NCBI GenBank assembly: GCA_002421005.1
Contig: DIJC01000014.1
Span: forward strand, 6,782-70,781
DNA length: 64,000 nucleotides
Direction of reading: 5' to 3'
From: Enterobacteriaceae bacterium UBA5654
GTDB taxonomy: Bacteria; Pseudomonadota; Gammaproteobacteria; Enterobacterales; Enterobacteriaceae
Below are positions 1-11,633 of this stretch, piece by piece; positions within the stretch are counted from its first letter, which is position 1; each line of letters begins with the position of its first letter. The notes beneath the pieces were generated by a model that did no database searches, had not been told where the DNA came from, and was given only the letters and a program-made list of their open reading frames with translations. Made by a program: the position numbers and the translations under genes.

Positions 1-12
1 CGCCGGACCGTT

Positions 13-32
13 CCCTCTCCCGGGGGAGAGGG
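13..32. repeat. GC-rich inverted repeat downstream of cheZ
   Basis: Arms CCCTCTCCC and GGGAGAGGG lie back to back with a 2-base centre. A related CCCTCT/AGAGGG hairpin occurs near 30254. It looks like a short dispersed enterobacterial intergenic palindrome and may act as a transcript end after cheZ, but there is no U-tract. Confidence 0.4.
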
Positions 33-62
33 GCAGGGAGAGGGCGGGAAACGGGCATCAAC

Positions 63-704
63 TTAAAAGCCTAAGCTGTCCAGCAGATCGTCAACCTGAT
101 CCTGGCTGGCGACCACGCCCACTTTCGAGGCGTCAACCTGCGGACCGTTCAGCAGGCTGTCGCTTTCACGTTTCGCCCGCGCGCCCGGTTCCGGCATGTT
201 TTCCAGCAGCACCATCAGGAGCTGGCGTTCAATTTCCTGGATCACGTCCATCATGCGTTTGATCACCTGACCGGTGAGATCCTGGAAGTCCTGCGCCATC
301 ATGATTTCCAGCAGTTGCGCATTGGTGAAGCTGGTGTGCTGCGGCACTTCCGCCAGATAGCTGCGGGTATCGGTCACCAGCTCGCGCGCGTCCGCCAGCT
401 CGATGGGGTTTTCGAACCATTCATCCCAGCGGCCAGAGAGCGCTTTCGCCCCGGTTTCCATTTTATTCTGATGCGGCTGCGAGAGTTCCACGCAGTTCAG
501 CGCCCGCTCTGCGGCCTGGGCGGTCATCTGTACCACATAGTCCAGACGGTCACGCGCATCGGGGATGGCTTCCGCCGCTTCCGCGATGGCCTGATCCAGC
601 CCCAGCTCGCGCAGGCTGTCACGCAGCATACGGGTTAAACTGCCGATACGGGCGATAATATCCCCGGCAGAATGTTCTTCAGCAAGATTATACGATTGCA
701 TCAT
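63..704 (-). CDS. cheZ: chemotaxis protein phosphatase CheZ
   Basis: CheZ removes the phosphoryl group from CheY-P in the cytoplasm and so ends the tumble signal. The product is 213 residues against 214 in E. coli and aligns along its length. The catalytic segment QDFQDLTGQ puts Asp142 and Gln146 where E. coli has Asp143 and Gln147. The C-terminal DDLLDSLGF is the CheY-binding tail. Two Met codons stand in tandem at the start, with GGACC-type spacing upstream. It is the last gene of the tar-tap-cheRBYZ operon, 9 bases after cheY. flhB would be expected next but lies outside the window. Confidence 0.97.
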   Translation of the reverse strand: MMQSYNLAEEHSAGDIIARIGSLTRMLRDSLRELGLDQAIAEAAEAIPDARDRLDYVVQMTAQAAERALNCVELSQPHQNKMETGAKALSGRWDEWFENPIELADARELVTDTRSYLAEVPQHTSFTNAQLLEIMMAQDFQDLTGQVIKRMMDVIQEIERQLLMVLLENMPEPGARAKRESDSLLNGPQVDASKVGVVASQDQVDDLLDSLGF

Positions 705-713
705 ACCAGGTCC

Positions 714-2166
<1,453 letters not shown>

Positions 2167-2170
<4 letters not shown>

Positions 2171-3033
2171 GCTTTTTCCTTACTCAGCGCGTAAACCGTC
2201 TGCCCGCGCAGCGTGAAGTCGCGCACGAGTTGGCTGAAGTTCTCCGAATGCCCGGCGAACAGCAGCCCGTCGGGTTTGAGCAGCGGTACAAAGCGGCGCA
2301 GAATGTCCTGCTGCGTCGTTTTATCAAAATAAATCATCACGTTGCGGCAGAAAATGGCATCAAACGGCCCCTGCACACTGTACTGCTTATCGAGCAGGTT
2401 CAGCGGCGAAAACTCCACGTAGTTCGCCAGCTCCTGGCGCACGCGGACCAGCCCGGAATGCGGCCCGGTGCCGCGCATGAAATAGCGCTGAAGCTGCTGC
2501 GGCGACAGGGTTTTTAGCTCTTCCTGACGGTAAATCCCTTCCTGCGCTTTGCGCAGCACTTCGGTATCGATGTCGCTGCCGTAGACTTTCCAGCGGCCCG
2601 GCGCGGTGCCGAGAGTATCGGCAAGGGTGATCGCCAGTGAATACGGTTCCTCACCGGTTGACGCCGCTGCGCTCCATACCCGGTACTCCCCCTGGCGCTG
2701 GCGGGCATGTTCCGCCAGTACCGGGAAGTGATGCCCTTCGCGGAAGAACGCCGTCAAGTTGGTGGTCAGCGCGTTAATAAACGCCTGCCACTCAGCGCTG
2801 TTCGGGTTCGCTTCCAGCATCCCCAGATAATGCCCAAAATCCTCCAGCCCAAGCGTCCGTAAACGACGCACCAGACGGTTGTAGACCATGTCACGCTTAT
2901 GGTCAGCCAGCACGATCCCGGCGCGTTGGTAAATCAACTGACATATCCGACGAAAATGAGTGTCGGACAGCGCGAGGCGCTGCGTCATCTGCATAAGTAA
3001 AGACGTTTGCCCGGCGGGCAGCGATGATGTCAT
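2167..3033 (-). CDS. cheR: chemoreceptor methyltransferase CheR
   Basis: CheR methylates receptor glutamates using S-adenosylmethionine. The product has 288 residues against 286 in E. coli. A helical N-terminal domain is followed by the SAM-binding fold with [13 protein letters not shown], and [14 protein letters not shown] is the characteristic family motif. It docks on the C-terminal NWETF pentapeptide, which the neighbouring Tar keeps and Tap lacks. It overlaps cheB by four bases. Confidence 0.97.
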
Positions 3034-3052
3034 AGCGCCTTCTCAATTACCT

Positions 3053-4654
3053 TCAGGAGATCTCTGACGCCGCGACGGGCGGCGTCCGTACTTCTTGCGT
3101 TGCAGGTTGCTCTTCAAGCTGAAATCGGGAAACCAGTGCGGTCAGATGATTCGCCTGGCTGGTTAATTCGCCGGTTGCGGCAGCGCCTTCCTCGACCAGC
3201 GCGGCGTTCTGTTGCGTGACCTGATCCATCTGGCTGACCGCCTGGGCGACCTGTTCAATGCCCCGGCGCTGTTCGTCAGAGGCGGAGGCAATTTCGCCCA
3301 TAATGTCGTTAACCTGGGTCACGGAGCGGACGATTTCACTCAGCGTTTTCGCGGCGGTGCCCGCCTGGGCAGAGCCTTCCTGAACGCGGGAAACCGACTC
3401 TTCGATCAGCACTTTAATTTCTTTTGCCGCCTGGGCGCTGCGGCTGGCGAGGTTGCGGACTTCACCGGCGACCACGGCAAAACCGCGTCCCTGTTCGCCC
3501 GCGCGTGCGGCTTCGACCGCCGCGTTCAGCGCCAGAATGTTGGTCTGGAAAGCGATCCCGTCGATGACGCTAATAATGTCGCCAATTTTCTGCGAGCTGG
3601 TTTCGATGTCGCGCATGGTGTCGGCAACGTGCGTTGCCTGTTCGCCGCCTTTTTTGGCGGTGTCTGCCGCGCTGCGTGCCAGCCCGGACGCCTGGCGGGC
3701 GTTGTCAGCGTTCTGGCCCACGGTGGCGGTAAGCTGTTCCATACTGGCGGCCGTTTCCGCCAGCGATGCCGCCTGCTGCTCGGTGCGCGCAGAGAGATCG
3801 TTGTTGCCCTCGGCAATTTCAGAGATGCCGGTGTGCATCGCAAAACTGCCCTGCCGCACTTCGCTGACGGTAGTGCGCAGCGCGGTTTGCATTGCCTTCA
3901 GGCTGGCAAAGATGGCCGAAATTTCGTTTTTGCCGTAGACCGCGACCGGACGCGCGAGGTTACCCTGGGCAATGCTGTCAAAATGACCGGAGACAATCGC
4001 CAGCGGCTGGACGATCATCCGCCGCGACCAGAACAGGGATGCGGTGGTCAGCAGGCCAGCAATAACAATCATGCTGATAAAGATCGCCGCCGACATATGG
4101 TAGTTCTTTTCGCTGCCGTGCTGCGCTTTGTCCACCAGCGAATCAATATGCACCTGCCAGGCGTCAAAGTTTTTATCAAACCCCTGCTGGGATTGTTCTA
4201 CCGGCGCGCTCATAAAATCGGAAAGCTGATTGCTTTCCAGCCAGGTAGCCTGATGTTCCAGATCGTTGCGCCACGCGGCGTAGACTTTTTTGGTATCGGC
4301 CTGAAGCGCTTTGCCGGTGTCGGTGGTCGCCTGTAATGCCAGCACGTCGGCAATATAGGTATCGGCCAGCTTCATGCTTTCACGGGCGCGGGCCATCAGC
4401 GCCTTAATATCGTCCGGCGGATAGCTTAACGCTGTCAGGGTGCCTGCTTTATTCAGTGACGCACTGGCCTGAAGCATGACCGCGCGGCTTTGCATAAGCA
4501 GCGTCCGCTGATGGTTACTGCGTTCAATTTGATTCACGTTCTGCACGCCATCACGAAACGCCCAGAACGACAGACCGTTGCTTCCCACCTGCAACAGACC
4601 ACATACCACAAGGATCAAAAACAGCGTGGTCGAGATACGAATACGATTAAACAT
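3053..4654 (-). CDS. tap: methyl-accepting chemotaxis protein Tap (dipeptide receptor)
   Basis: This is an inner-membrane chemoreceptor of 533 residues, matching E. coli Tap (MFNRIRIST start, then SFWAFRD). It has an N-terminal membrane helix (about 8-28), a periplasmic sensor domain (about 35-190), a second helix (about 192-212), HAMP, and a signalling hairpin with the invariant tip segment around [20 protein letters not shown]. Tap in E. coli senses dipeptides through the binding protein DppA and pyrimidines. It ends in VAASEIS without the NWETF docking tail, as Tap does. The chosen ATG follows GGGAGCGTTG; an ATG 12 codons earlier has no homologous extension. Confidence 0.93.
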   Translation of the reverse strand: MFNRIRISTTLFLILVVCGLLQVGSNGLSFWAFRDGVQNVNQIERSNHQRTLLMQSRAVMLQASASLNKAGTLTALSYPPDDIKALMARARESMKLADTYIADVLALQATTDTGKALQADTKKVYAAWRNDLEHQATWLESNQLSDFMSAPVEQSQQGFDKNFDAWQVHIDSLVDKAQHGSEKNYHMSAAIFISMIVIAGLLTTASLFWSRRMIVQPLAIVSGHFDSIAQGNLARPVAVYGKNEISAIFASLKAMQTALRTTVSEVRQGSFAMHTGISEIAEGNNDLSARTEQQAASLAETAASMEQLTATVGQNADNARQASGLARSAADTAKKGGEQATHVADTMRDIETSSQKIGDIISVIDGIAFQTNILALNAAVEAARAGEQGRGFAVVAGEVRNLASRSAQAAKEIKVLIEESVSRVQEGSAQAGTAAKTLSEIVRSVTQVNDIMGEIASASDEQRRGIEQVAQAVSQMDQVTQQNAALVEEGAAATGELTSQANHLTALVSRFQLEEQPATQEVRTPPVAASEIS

Positions 4655-4696
4655 CAACGCTCCCATTACGCGGCAATACGCCGCCATCACATAAGA

Positions 4697-6352
4697 TCAA
4701 AAGGTTTCCCAGTTATCATCAGCGCCAGCCATCGCCGGACGTGAATGCATCGAAGGTGCCGTGACCGGCGGGTGCGCCTCGCGCGCTGGCTGCGCGGCGG
4801 CGGCGGACAGGCGAAATGCCGACACGGCCTGGGTGAGTCGGCTGGCCTGATCTTCTAATTCTGCGGCGGAGGCGGCGGACGCCTGCACCAGCGCGGCGTT
4901 TTGCTGGGTAACGCGGTCCATTTCGGTAACGGCCTGCGCCACCTGGTCGATGCCACGGCTTTGCTCGTCGGAGGCGGAGGCGATTTCACCCATGATGTCG
5001 GTGACGCGAGTGACGGCGCTGACGATATCCACCATCGTTTCCCCGGCGCTTTCCACCAGCACCGATCCGGTGTCCACGCGGGAAACGGAATCGTCGATCA
5101 GGGCTTTGATCTCTTTCGCTGCCTGCGCGCTGCGGCTGGCAAGATTGCGCACCTCGCCTGCCACTACCGCAAAGCCGCGCCCCTGCTCTCCGGCGCGTGC
5201 CGCTTCGACCGCCGCATTCAGCGCCAGAATGTTGGTCTGGAAAGCGATGCCGTCGATGACGCTGGTGATGTCGGCGATTTTCTTCGAGCTGGCGGCGATG
5301 TCGTGCATGGTGTTCACCACCCCATCGACCACTTTCCCGCCGTGACGGGCGGTGTCCGAGGCGCTCTGTGCAAGCTGCGAGGCCTGGCGAGCGTTTTCCG
5401 CATTCTGTTTAACCGTGGAGGTCAGTTGCTCCATGCTGGCAGCGGTTTCTTCCAGCGCGGAAGCCTGCTGTTCGGTGCGCGATGAGAGATCGTGGTTGCC
5501 ACGGGCAATTTCCGTGGTGCCGCTGTAGATGGCATCGGTGCCGCTGCGCACGTTGGTGACGGTGGTAATTAACGCCTGCTGCATGTGCTCAACCGTTCCG
5601 GCAAGCTGGCTCATTTCATTGCGCCCGGATAACACCAGCGGCTGGGTCAGATCGCCCCCGGCAATCTGGCGCAGATGATGAATAATCGCCGCCAGCGGGT
5701 TAAGTAAGATATGACGGATCGCGTACCAGACGCCGACCAGCACGATGACCAGTACCAGCGCCAGAATCCCCAACTGCCACTGGGCAAAACGGTAATCATG
5801 GGCGCTGGCGCTAAAGGCTTCGTCATAGAGTTTTTCACTCAGCGATGCATACTGGTTCAGCGCTTCGCCGAGCGCGGTTTGCATCCCCTGCGTTGGCTGG
5901 GCGAAATAGGCGTCCATATTGCCGTTTTCGAGGAACTGGATCAGCTCCGCCAGCGCGGCGTGATATTTCTGGTAGCGCTCATCAAGCGTCTGGCTGACGC
6001 TCTGCATTGCCTGCGGCGCGGCCGAACGCTGATAAATCGCGTAATGGCTGGCGGCTTCGTCGAGAGTCAGCCGGGCGTTTTTCAGCAGATCGGTTTTGGC
6101 GCTGCTTTGCTGATTGGCCGCGTTCATCATCATGCGGGCCGAAGAGCGGCTCAGATTGATGCGCGTTTGCAGCATCAGCTCCCAGGTTTTATTCAGCTCG
6201 GCCTGTTGAGTTCGAAGCTCACTGGAAAGGATAAAACTTTGCTGGTTCTGCTGGAGTGACGAAAACAGCAGGCCGCCGGATAACAGTTGTAGCAGCGCAA
6301 AGACGCCGAGCACCATCATCAGCAATGTGACAACCCGGATACGATTCAGCAT
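4697..6352 (-). CDS. tar: methyl-accepting chemotaxis protein Tar (aspartate/maltose receptor)
   Basis: This is a 551-residue transmembrane chemoreceptor matching E. coli Tar over its length. The aspartate-binding residues Arg64, Arg69, Arg73 and Thr154 are all present. Two membrane helices (about 8-30 and 190-212), HAMP and the conserved signalling tip follow, and the protein ends in NWETF, the CheR/CheB docking pentapeptide. It is the first gene of the tar-tap-cheRBYZ operon and stands directly behind a sigma-28 promoter. It is separated from cheW by the pilus operon, whereas in E. coli cheW is its direct upstream neighbour. Confidence 0.96.
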   Translation of the reverse strand: MLNRIRVVTLLMMVLGVFALLQLLSGGLLFSSLQQNQQSFILSSELRTQQAELNKTWELMLQTRINLSRSSARMMMNAANQQSSAKTDLLKNARLTLDEAASHYAIYQRSAAPQAMQSVSQTLDERYQKYHAALAELIQFLENGNMDAYFAQPTQGMQTALGEALNQYASLSEKLYDEAFSASAHDYRFAQWQLGILALVLVIVLVGVWYAIRHILLNPLAAIIHHLRQIAGGDLTQPLVLSGRNEMSQLAGTVEHMQQALITTVTNVRSGTDAIYSGTTEIARGNHDLSSRTEQQASALEETAASMEQLTSTVKQNAENARQASQLAQSASDTARHGGKVVDGVVNTMHDIAASSKKIADITSVIDGIAFQTNILALNAAVEAARAGEQGRGFAVVAGEVRNLASRSAQAAKEIKALIDDSVSRVDTGSVLVESAGETMVDIVSAVTRVTDIMGEIASASDEQSRGIDQVAQAVTEMDRVTQQNAALVQASAASAAELEDQASRLTQAVSAFRLSAAAAQPAREAHPPVTAPSMHSRPAMAGADDNWETF

Positions 6353-6383
6353 ACATCACCTTCTCAATGACTTGTTATCGAAG

Positions 6384-6410
6384 TTATCGGCAAGCCGGAA
6401 GGGAACTTTA
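6384..6410 (-). promoter_or_regulatory. sigma-28 (FliA) promoter of tar operon
   Basis: On the minus strand TAAAGTTC, 11 bases, then GCCGATAA matches the flagellar sigma-28 consensus (TAAAGTTT-N11-GCCGATAA) in 15 of 16 positions. It lies about 32 bases before the tar ATG. This shows that the tar-cheZ operon has its own late-class flagellar promoter despite the pilus genes upstream. Confidence 0.92.
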
Positions 6411-6445
6411 CGTTTCGCTTACGGAATAATCTTACGCCGTGAAAA

Positions 6446-7411
6446 TCAGAAGGTGATATCGACGATCAGCGTGTCGCTGTAGCTGCCGATGGCAGGAGTG
6501 GTTTGTCCGCTCAGTATGCGCGCGGTGTAGTTATAGGTGCGCAGCACCCCATCCTGACTGACCCCGGAAGAAAGCGTGCTGGCCCAGCGTTCCGTTCCGC
6601 TACTGCCCCAGCGGTTCGTGCAGCTTCCTTTAAACAGGTCATAGCTCAGGCGATTAGTGCCGTTAGCCATATTTCTGACCGTGCCGTTGGCCCACTGACC
6701 GTTGTTGATCCCGACGGAATAGCTGGAGCCTTTGGTGCAGGTGATGCCTATCGACTGGGAAATGGCCGGGAAGTCGCGCACCATCGGCGCGCTGCCGAAG
6801 TTGATGTTCGGCGCGTTGATGGTGATGCAGTCAGTGGTGACGGTCAGATCGACCTGGGCGCTGACCGTTTTGCTGCCGGTTTGCGCCGAGGTGCAGGCCA
6901 GCAGCGCGCCCAGCCGACAGACGCTGTAGGCAATGGAAAAATTCAGCGTTGTCCGGTATGGCCCGGCGCTGACGCTCTGCCCGCCCACCAGGCGGAAATA
7001 AACCGGCAGCGTATAGCGCCGCGAATTGAGCAGGCCGAGCAGCGTATTTCCGCTCCAGATATAGCTCTGACCAATGGTGGTTTCGGCGCTGCCCGCACAG
7101 CCCGTCTGTCCGCACAAGCGCACCGGCACCGCATCGGTATTGGTGGTGACGTCGGTCCGCCGCAGCGTGGCCTGGGTCTGGCTGCCGGGCGAAGCGCTCA
7201 GGTAGGTCAGCGTGACGCTGTCACTGGTCAGCAGATTAAGGACGGTGTCACATTCCACAATCAGATTGGCCGTGACCTCCCGCTCCCCGGTATTGACCAC
7301 AAATGACGAGAGTGAACCAAAAGAGGCGTTAGCCATGGTGACGGTGCAGGCCGCCTGGATCAGCGGTGAGAACAGCAGCGTGAGGCACAGCGTCAGAAAT
7401 TTCATCATCAC
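6446..7411 (-). CDS. spore coat U-type pilus tip protein (CsuE-like)
   Basis: This is the last gene of a five-gene archaic (sigma-class) chaperone-usher operon. The 321-residue product has a signal peptide (about 1-20, ending IQAA) and two spore-coat-U domains, each opening with a CxVT/CITI strand and ending in a Y(S/D)xTLxxxI(S/T)-type strand. A two-domain subunit at the end of such an operon is typical of the tip adhesin, CsuE in Acinetobacter. The start overlaps the usher stop by four bases. Binding specificity cannot be read from sequence. Confidence 0.85.
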   Translation of the reverse strand: MMMKFLTLCLTLLFSPLIQAACTVTMANASFGSLSSFVVNTGEREVTANLIVECDTVLNLLTSDSVTLTYLSASPGSQTQATLRRTDVTTNTDAVPVRLCGQTGCAGSAETTIGQSYIWSGNTLLGLLNSRRYTLPVYFRLVGGQSVSAGPYRTTLNFSIAYSVCRLGALLACTSAQTGSKTVSAQVDLTVTTDCITINAPNINFGSAPMVRDFPAISQSIGITCTKGSSYSVGINNGQWANGTVRNMANGTNRLSYDLFKGSCTNRWGSSGTERWASTLSSGVSQDGVLRTYNYTARILSGQTTPAIGSYSDTLIVDITF

Positions 7412-9786
7412 GCCGCCTTACAGATCAGCGGCCCGAGGGTCGGCAGTTTACGCTGCGGATCTTCGCGCACTATCACCGTCACCTGACAGGCGGAGCCATC
7501 GGGCTTCACCACCCGCAGCCTGTTGGAATCGCTTAATTCTTCCAGCCAGGCGATACCGTCATAGCCCACTACCGCCGTCGGTTTTTGCGCGCGGTATACC
7601 TGGCTGCCCGGCGGAATATCCTGCCCGGCTTCATCGTGCAGGATCACGCTGGCAACGCGGGTCTGAGTCATCGGGAATTCGACCAGATAACCGCTGTTGC
7701 GCCGCAGCGCCACCCGCTTTTCGGTTTCTTTCATCTGCATATCGGCCGGTAAGTCGAGAGTGTCAATTTGATAGCTGGCGGGGTAATACGCCGATACGCC
7801 GCTGATCAGCAGGTAGCCGTTTTTATTGGTTTTGCCAACCGGCTGGTTTTCATAGCTCACCGGGATGTCGGGGTAGCCGTCGGTGCTGATCACCACAAAC
7901 GCATCGTTAATTTTGTTGGCGGCGAAAAGCTCACCGTCCATCAGTACCAGCGATCCCAACGCTTCTCCCCACCAGGTCATCATGTCAGGCTCGCCGTAAC
8001 CGCCGCCCTGGAGTTCGGCCACATTATTTCGCCAGCCCAGCGACGCCTGCTGATAGCGGTCCGCCTGCGACTGTCTTGCCAGCGCCAGATTCCAGCTAAA
8101 GCCGCCGTCAGTGGGCATGGAATGACTGTAGTTGATGCGCTGGCTGTTACCGGCATCTGCGGTTTTATCCATGCTCAGTCCCAGACCATCGCGGTCGCCG
8201 AGCGGGATCTGTACCGACATCGCCATCGACCAGTCGCCCTGCTGCTGGTCCCGGCTGGCGGCAAGATACAGGCTGCTGCTGCCCCACAAATTGCGGCTCC
8301 ATGACAGGCTCAGCAGTTCGGTGCGCTTGCTGTCGAAACTGCGCACGCCAATCCACGCCGCGCCAATATTGCCGAAATTTTGCAGGTTCATGGACAGCGA
8401 ATATTGATCGCTGCGCTGGCTGAGGCTGATCACCGGATCGCGTTGGTTGTCCATTCTTTGCGCGCGGTCGTAGAGCGCGAGATTGCCGAATCCCATACTG
8501 CGGCGGCTGTGCTGCGTTCCCACGCTGAAGGCGCGGGTGTTGTACTGATAGCCCCAGTTGATTTGCTGTCCGCTCTCGCCGTGCATCTGGCTGTGGCTCC
8601 ATGCGCTGTTGGCCACCCCGTAACGCCCGAGCTTCACCACACTGCCCGCGCCGCCGAGCGCCAGCGATTCCGCCCCTTCCGCATGGCTTTCCAGCGTCAG
8701 CCAGTCGGTCAGGCCATAGCGGTACGATCCGCTGGTCACCGCCTCACCATAATCAAAGTTTTCAATGGCGTAGTTGCGTCGCAGCGCGCCGACGGTGACG
8801 GCACCGTCGCTAAGGCCAGGCTTCAGCAGTTCGCTGTCAACGTAAAACGGCAGAACGGTGCTGACCTGACGGCCCTGGGTATCCGTGGTGACCACCACCG
8901 CGTTACCCGCGCCGTTGATATAGGGCAGATTGGTCAGCGAAAATGGGCCTGGCTGCAACTGGGTTGACCCGGCGCGCGAACCGTTAATAAACAGATCGAC
9001 GGTAGTCGGCACCGCCGCCTCGCCGGAAAAGGCGGGCAGCGGCCAGGTCACCAGATCCGGGCGCAACGAAAAATCCCGCCCGTAGCGCACGCCGCCGACG
9101 CGCACGCTGCTGCTCCAGCTGAGCGCGTCGGTGATGGTATCGCCGATATTCCATTCGGTGGCATCGTCTTCATGGGTGAGATTCAGAGTAGTGTCATAGC
9201 GAATATAGCCGTCCTGCTGCGGTCCCAGGCTGTTCAGCGGCCGTCGCAGGCTGCCGGTTGAGGAAAGCGCGCCAGCATCATAGAAATAACGCAGTTCGTG
9301 CCACAGCGAAATCTGACTCCCTCCGCCGTCGGTCTGGCTGGTGTAAAGATCGTAATTGAGCAGCGCCCCGTGCCCGTTCATCGGCGTACTGCGCGGCGCA
9401 TCGTCCTTAAACGCCGAGGCGCGGGCGGGCATACAGTCGCGGGGAACGGTCAGCAGCAGCCGCTGGCCGTTGCCGTCATAATCAACGCTGAACCCGGCGA
9501 GCGCGGCGAGATCCACCTCCCCCTGCGGCACGCAGGCGGCAGGGATCCCGGCGCGCTGTAAATTGGCGCTGGAGACCACGTAGTGGCCCGGTTGCACCGT
9601 CACCGGCACCACCTGCTGCGTATCGTAATGATTGATAACCAACGCCAGATGATAAACCGCCGGAGCGGTCGCCATCCGGCTATCGGGCGGTGGCGGCAGA
9701 GCATCGTCGGCATCCTGCGCCACCGTCGCCCCGCAGGTCATCAGCAGCAGCGTCAGCAAGGTTAATTGCCCGGCGCGGCGTGCCAT
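7408..9786 (-). CDS. outer membrane usher of archaic chaperone-usher pilus (CsuD-like)
   Basis: The 792-residue protein has a signal peptide (about 1-23, MTCGATVAQ), an N-terminal periplasmic domain, a long beta-barrel region rich in alternating aromatic strands with repeated NWGYQY/SLSMNLQNFG-type segments, a plug, and a C-terminal domain closing in a Cys pair (SACQVTV ... PLICKAA). Length and order fit fimbrial ushers, which form the outer-membrane pore for subunit secretion. Its start overlaps the chaperone gene by 25 bases. The family assignment to CsuD rests on the neighbouring spore-coat-U subunits. Confidence 0.9.
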   Translation of the reverse strand: MARRAGQLTLLTLLLMTCGATVAQDADDALPPPPDSRMATAPAVYHLALVINHYDTQQVVPVTVQPGHYVVSSANLQRAGIPAACVPQGEVDLAALAGFSVDYDGNGQRLLLTVPRDCMPARASAFKDDAPRSTPMNGHGALLNYDLYTSQTDGGGSQISLWHELRYFYDAGALSSTGSLRRPLNSLGPQQDGYIRYDTTLNLTHEDDATEWNIGDTITDALSWSSSVRVGGVRYGRDFSLRPDLVTWPLPAFSGEAAVPTTVDLFINGSRAGSTQLQPGPFSLTNLPYINGAGNAVVVTTDTQGRQVSTVLPFYVDSELLKPGLSDGAVTVGALRRNYAIENFDYGEAVTSGSYRYGLTDWLTLESHAEGAESLALGGAGSVVKLGRYGVANSAWSHSQMHGESGQQINWGYQYNTRAFSVGTQHSRRSMGFGNLALYDRAQRMDNQRDPVISLSQRSDQYSLSMNLQNFGNIGAAWIGVRSFDSKRTELLSLSWSRNLWGSSSLYLAASRDQQQGDWSMAMSVQIPLGDRDGLGLSMDKTADAGNSQRINYSHSMPTDGGFSWNLALARQSQADRYQQASLGWRNNVAELQGGGYGEPDMMTWWGEALGSLVLMDGELFAANKINDAFVVISTDGYPDIPVSYENQPVGKTNKNGYLLISGVSAYYPASYQIDTLDLPADMQMKETEKRVALRRNSGYLVEFPMTQTRVASVILHDEAGQDIPPGSQVYRAQKPTAVVGYDGIAWLEELSDSNRLRVVKPDGSACQVTVIVREDPQRKLPTLGPLICKAA

Positions 9787-10526
9787 TTTGCATCCCGTGC
9801 ATTTATGGTCGCGGTGAGTTCATCCGGTCTGCCGATCCCGGCGGGCAGCGGCCAGCTACGCGCCTGACCGGGAAGGACATAGCCTAAAAGCCCGTCCGCC
9901 AGCTTTTGCTTCTGGCTTCCCTGATGGACCGTTACCTGACTGAGCCGCAGATGCACGTTGCCTGCGTTATTAACCTCAAGCGCGGGCCTGCCGTTTTGCT
10001 GGACAACGCGCCAGCGCAGGCGATTTTTGTCCACCTCGGTATGATTTTCCGCATTACTGCGGGTGGCAATGCCGCTGCCGTAAACAAACAGCGGCAGAGA
10101 GTAGCGCATCTGGATTTTCAGGCCCATTTGCGGCGTATTGGGATCGTTCGGCTGGGGAATTTCATCGATGATAATCCGGTAGGCGTTTTCTTTGCCTGCC
10201 GGAGCGGGGATCTGTTTAATCAGCCGGATAAGCTGTTTACTGCCGCGCTCGATGCGCGAAATGGGCGGGCTGGCGACCACGTCCTGCTGCGCCTGATAAC
10301 GCTCGTGACCGCCCTCCTGACTCCAGCGCACGATGCGGATCTGCATCATGGCGGGACTGTTGCCCTGATTCTCAATCCACAGTTCGCTGGCGTTCATGTC
10401 TGCGCCCAGCCACGGATCGATGGGCCAGAGTAAAATGCTGGCGGCGGCATCGGCTTTCGCCATAACGCCCAGCGAAGCCACCATCAGCAAAGTGCTTTTC
10501 AGAAGCGTAGAGGTGATGCCGCGCAT
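9762..10526 (-). CDS. periplasmic pilus chaperone (CsuC-like)
   Basis: This is a 254-residue PapD-superfamily chaperone. A signal peptide (about 1-26) is followed by the first immunoglobulin-like domain with SELWIENQGNSPAMMQIRI and the PPxxRIERGSKQLIRL segment, whose Arg and Lys anchor the subunit C-terminus. YRIIIDEIP precedes the second domain. The start is set at MRGITS, preceded by GGGAGAACACT. An ATG seven codons upstream exists but lies too close to the previous stop for an independent site. It caps spore-coat-U subunits in the periplasm before delivery to the usher. Confidence 0.88.
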   Translation of the reverse strand: MRGITSTLLKSTLLMVASLGVMAKADAAASILLWPIDPWLGADMNASELWIENQGNSPAMMQIRIVRWSQEGGHERYQAQQDVVASPPISRIERGSKQLIRLIKQIPAPAGKENAYRIIIDEIPQPNDPNTPQMGLKIQMRYSLPLFVYGSGIATRSNAENHTEVDKNRLRWRVVQQNGRPALEVNNAGNVHLRLSQVTVHQGSQKQKLADGLLGYVLPGQARSWPLPAGIGRPDELTATINARDAKWHAAPGN

Positions 10527-10540
10527 AGTGTTCTCCCTTT

Positions 10541-11056
10541 TTACCATGACAAGGTCACGGTCAAACGATCGCTGTAGACACCTGCCGGACTCCAGCCGGT
10601 GAGCTGTGCCGCGCCGAATAAGGTCAGCGCAATGTTATTGCTGTCGGTCCAGGTCACGGAGACCTGCTGGTTAACGCCGATTTCACTGTTTGCTGCCAGC
10701 GAACTGTTGCTGTAGAGGCGGTAAGGAACGCGCTCGCTGCCGTTTTCCCGCTGGAGGTTGCGCACCGTGGCGTAGTATTGCCCGCCGTCAATCGCCATAC
10801 TCAGCGCCACGCCGGGGGTACAGACCAGCGAAAGCGCGCTATCCGGTACAAACTGCGCGCTTACCCGCCCGGACTCGACGCCAGAATGGGTGCCAAAGTT
10901 GAGGGTGCCGAATATGCGCCCCGGCCCGCTGACCACCGAGCAGCCCGCGACGACGGTCGCGTTCACTTCAAAGTTCTGGCTGGTGATCGCCAAAGCGCGG
11001 GCGCTGTAACCCGCGAGGGTCATCACGATAACCAGCCACCCGCCGCGGCAACGCAT
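10541..11056 (-). CDS. spore coat U-domain pilus subunit (minor, CsuA/CsuB-like)
   Basis: This is a 171-residue secreted protein. The signal peptide (about 1-23) precedes a single spore-coat-U domain beginning NFEVNATVVAGCSVVSGP and ending GVYSDRLTVTLSW. The Cys near the mature N-terminus pairs with the later VCTPG Cys, as in the family. It lies 7 bases after the first subunit gene and just before the chaperone. It is probably a minor or adaptor pilin, but the exact role is inferred from position. Confidence 0.82.
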   Translation of the reverse strand: MRCRGGWLVIVMTLAGYSARALAITSQNFEVNATVVAGCSVVSGPGRIFGTLNFGTHSGVESGRVSAQFVPDSALSLVCTPGVALSMAIDGGQYYATVRNLQRENGSERVPYRLYSNSSLAANSEIGVNQQVSVTWTDSNNIALTLFGAAQLTGWSPAGVYSDRLTVTLSW

Positions 11057-11063
11057 CGGCCAA

Positions 11064-11633
11064 TCAGTAGTTGACGCTGACGTTTATCGTGTCGGTATAG
11101 GTTCCCGGAACAACGGTAACGCTATCGCCGCCGCCCTGAATACGTCCGTACAGCGTGTAACTGTTGATTCCGCCGGTTGTTGAGGCGGAGGGAATATCGG
11201 TCTCATTTAAGATTTCAGTCTCGAAACCGCTGTCGCTGTAAATGGCATACGCCACGCCGAGGGTGCCATCAGCGGTGTTAACCAGGTAACGCGGCTGTGC
11301 GCCGACGGTACCGACAGAGGTGCCGGGGTCCTGGGCATTGGTGTTCCCCGTGACCTGCACGGTATAACTGTCGGTCGTACACTGGATGGTGAAGTTGTTA
11401 CCGCTGGCGGCTCCGCGAAGCTGTGTCGTCAGGGTGGAGAAGGTCGCCGGATGAGTCCCGAAATCCAGGGTCCCGAAGTTAATGCCGTTCTGGTTAGGGG
11501 AGCCGTTGATAAGACAGCCATTAGTGAGGGTCAGCGTGGCCCCGATGGTCCCGCTGCTGGTCACCGCCTGAGCAGGCGTGCCGATAAAAGCCAGCATACC
11601 GCCTGCAACAATAAGAAGACGCAATTGCTTCAT
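11064..11633 (-). CDS. spore coat U-domain major pilin (CsuA/B-like)
   Basis: This is the first gene of the pilus operon. The 189-residue product has a signal peptide (about 1-23, cleaved after AQA) and one spore-coat-U domain with TLTNGCLINGS, the second Cys in TIQCTTDSY, and a C-terminal donor-strand-like YTDTINVSVNY. First position and single-domain form suggest the major rod subunit. GGAGACGG stands upstream of the ATG. About 420 AT-rich bases separate it from cheW, so the operon has its own promoter region. Confidence 0.84.
   Translation of the reverse strand: MKQLRLLIVAGGMLAFIGTPAQAVTSSGTIGATLTLTNGCLINGSPNQNGINFGTLDFGTHPATFSTLTTQLRGAASGNNFTIQCTTDSYTVQVTGNTNAQDPGTSVGTVGAQPRYLVNTADGTLGVAYAIYSDSGFETEILNETDIPSASTTGGINSYTLYGRIQGGGDSVTVVPGTYTDTINVSVNY

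Noticed and set aside
3212..4336. Long open frame on the plus strand opposite tap
   Set aside because: It is antisense to a clear chemoreceptor gene; its His/Arg/Gly-rich translation is the usual shadow of GC-rich coding DNA and has no ribosome site.
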